Origin: Clostridiales bacterium
GTDB taxonomy: Bacteria > Bacillota > Clostridia > Christensenellales > Aristaeellaceae
Length of the DNA: 64,000 nucleotides
Direction: 5' to 3'
NCBI GenBank assembly: GCA_012728815.1
Contig: JAAYEI010000050.1
Span: 18,354-82,353 of the forward strand
Under the pieces are notes generated by a model. That model saw only the letters and a program-made list of their open reading frames with translations. It was not told the DNA's origin and ran no database searches. Positions 63,989 to 64,000 of the stretch are shown here, piece after piece. Position 1 is the stretch's first letter. Each line of letters begins with the position of its first letter. The translations under genes and the position numbers were made by a program.

Positions 63989-64000
63989 ATGGCTCAAAGC
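63989..64000 (+). CDS. Start of a truncated gene at the window edge
   Basis: AAGGAGGAG (63973-63981) lies 7 bases before an ATG at 63989 that reads Met-Ala-Gln-Ser to the window edge. The signal is a textbook start site; the gene itself lies outside the window. TACAAT about 40 bp upstream could be its -10. Confidence 0.5.

Overview
The window is one continuous high-GC chromosomal stretch with short intergenic gaps, strong AAGGAGG-type ribosome binding sites, frequent TTG and GTG starts, CIRCE-controlled groESL, pyruvate phosphate dikinase, two DegV proteins, an Lpl/Ytc-type sugar ABC system and an oxygen-detoxifying FprA flavoprotein. This points to an anaerobic, carbohydrate-fermenting Firmicute of class Clostridia, possibly Christensenellales-like; the placement is inferred from gene content, not from a marker phylogeny. 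No rRNA, tRNA, CRISPR array, prophage or intact insertion sequence was seen.

Layout. 0.1-12.4 kb (minus strand): a glycan-use operon read from about 12.45 kb downward, with two CUT1 permeases, three tandem paralogous solute-binding proteins, a clan GH-A glycosidase, a GH2 glycosidase and a cytoplasmic parallel beta-helix protein. 12.5-19.4 kb (plus): a TIM-barrel sugar isomerase/epimerase, then a sugar-acid cluster (MFS transporter, SDR oxidoreductase, PfkB kinase, 6-phosphogluconate dehydrogenase, LarA-family epimerase). 19.6-24.6 kb (plus): RlmI-like methyltransferase, GlnS, GltX and an HPr-like protein without its active-site histidine. 24.7-28.3 kb: GH130 phosphorylase, M19 dipeptidase, MutY and a DUF3783 protein. 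28.5-32.0 kb: an ECF S component, a DUF3842 protein, a secreted protein of unknown function and an HtrA protease. 32.2-34.3 kb: groES-groEL. 34.5-42.3 kb: a small membrane-anchored protein, RecO, DegV, SNF2 helicase, ZIP transporter, pyridoxamine kinase and a second DegV. 42.6-50.7 kb: PpdK, a double-domain class II aldolase, an AAA+ ATPase, a peptidoglycan-binding protein, a HAD phosphatase and FprA. 50.8-58.7 kb: Na/Pi cotransporter, glycerate kinase, K+/H+ antiporter, a CHAP-domain protein and tryptophanase. 59.2-63.2 kb: a carotenoid-type locus (crtI, crtB, fused polyprenol kinase). From about 63.2 kb the sequence turns AT-rich and gene-poor; a new plus-strand gene begins at the right edge.

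Most unusual system: the crtI-crtB locus ends in one 481-residue membrane protein that joins a VTE5-like polyprenol kinase domain to a DUF92/VTE6-like polyprenyl-phosphate kinase domain. Together these could turn a salvaged C20 (or similar) isoprenoid alcohol into the diphosphate that CrtB condenses and CrtI desaturates. Both crt genes carry single-base anomalies: an ideal Shine-Dalgarno placed before an ATA codon in crtI, and an in-frame TGA 79 codons before the natural end of crtB. The locus is therefore either decaying or expressed unconventionally. Other items of interest are the tandem triplication of binding proteins with a shared structured spacer, the LarA-family protein among sugar-acid genes, and the aldolase whose second domain has lost its catalytic residues.
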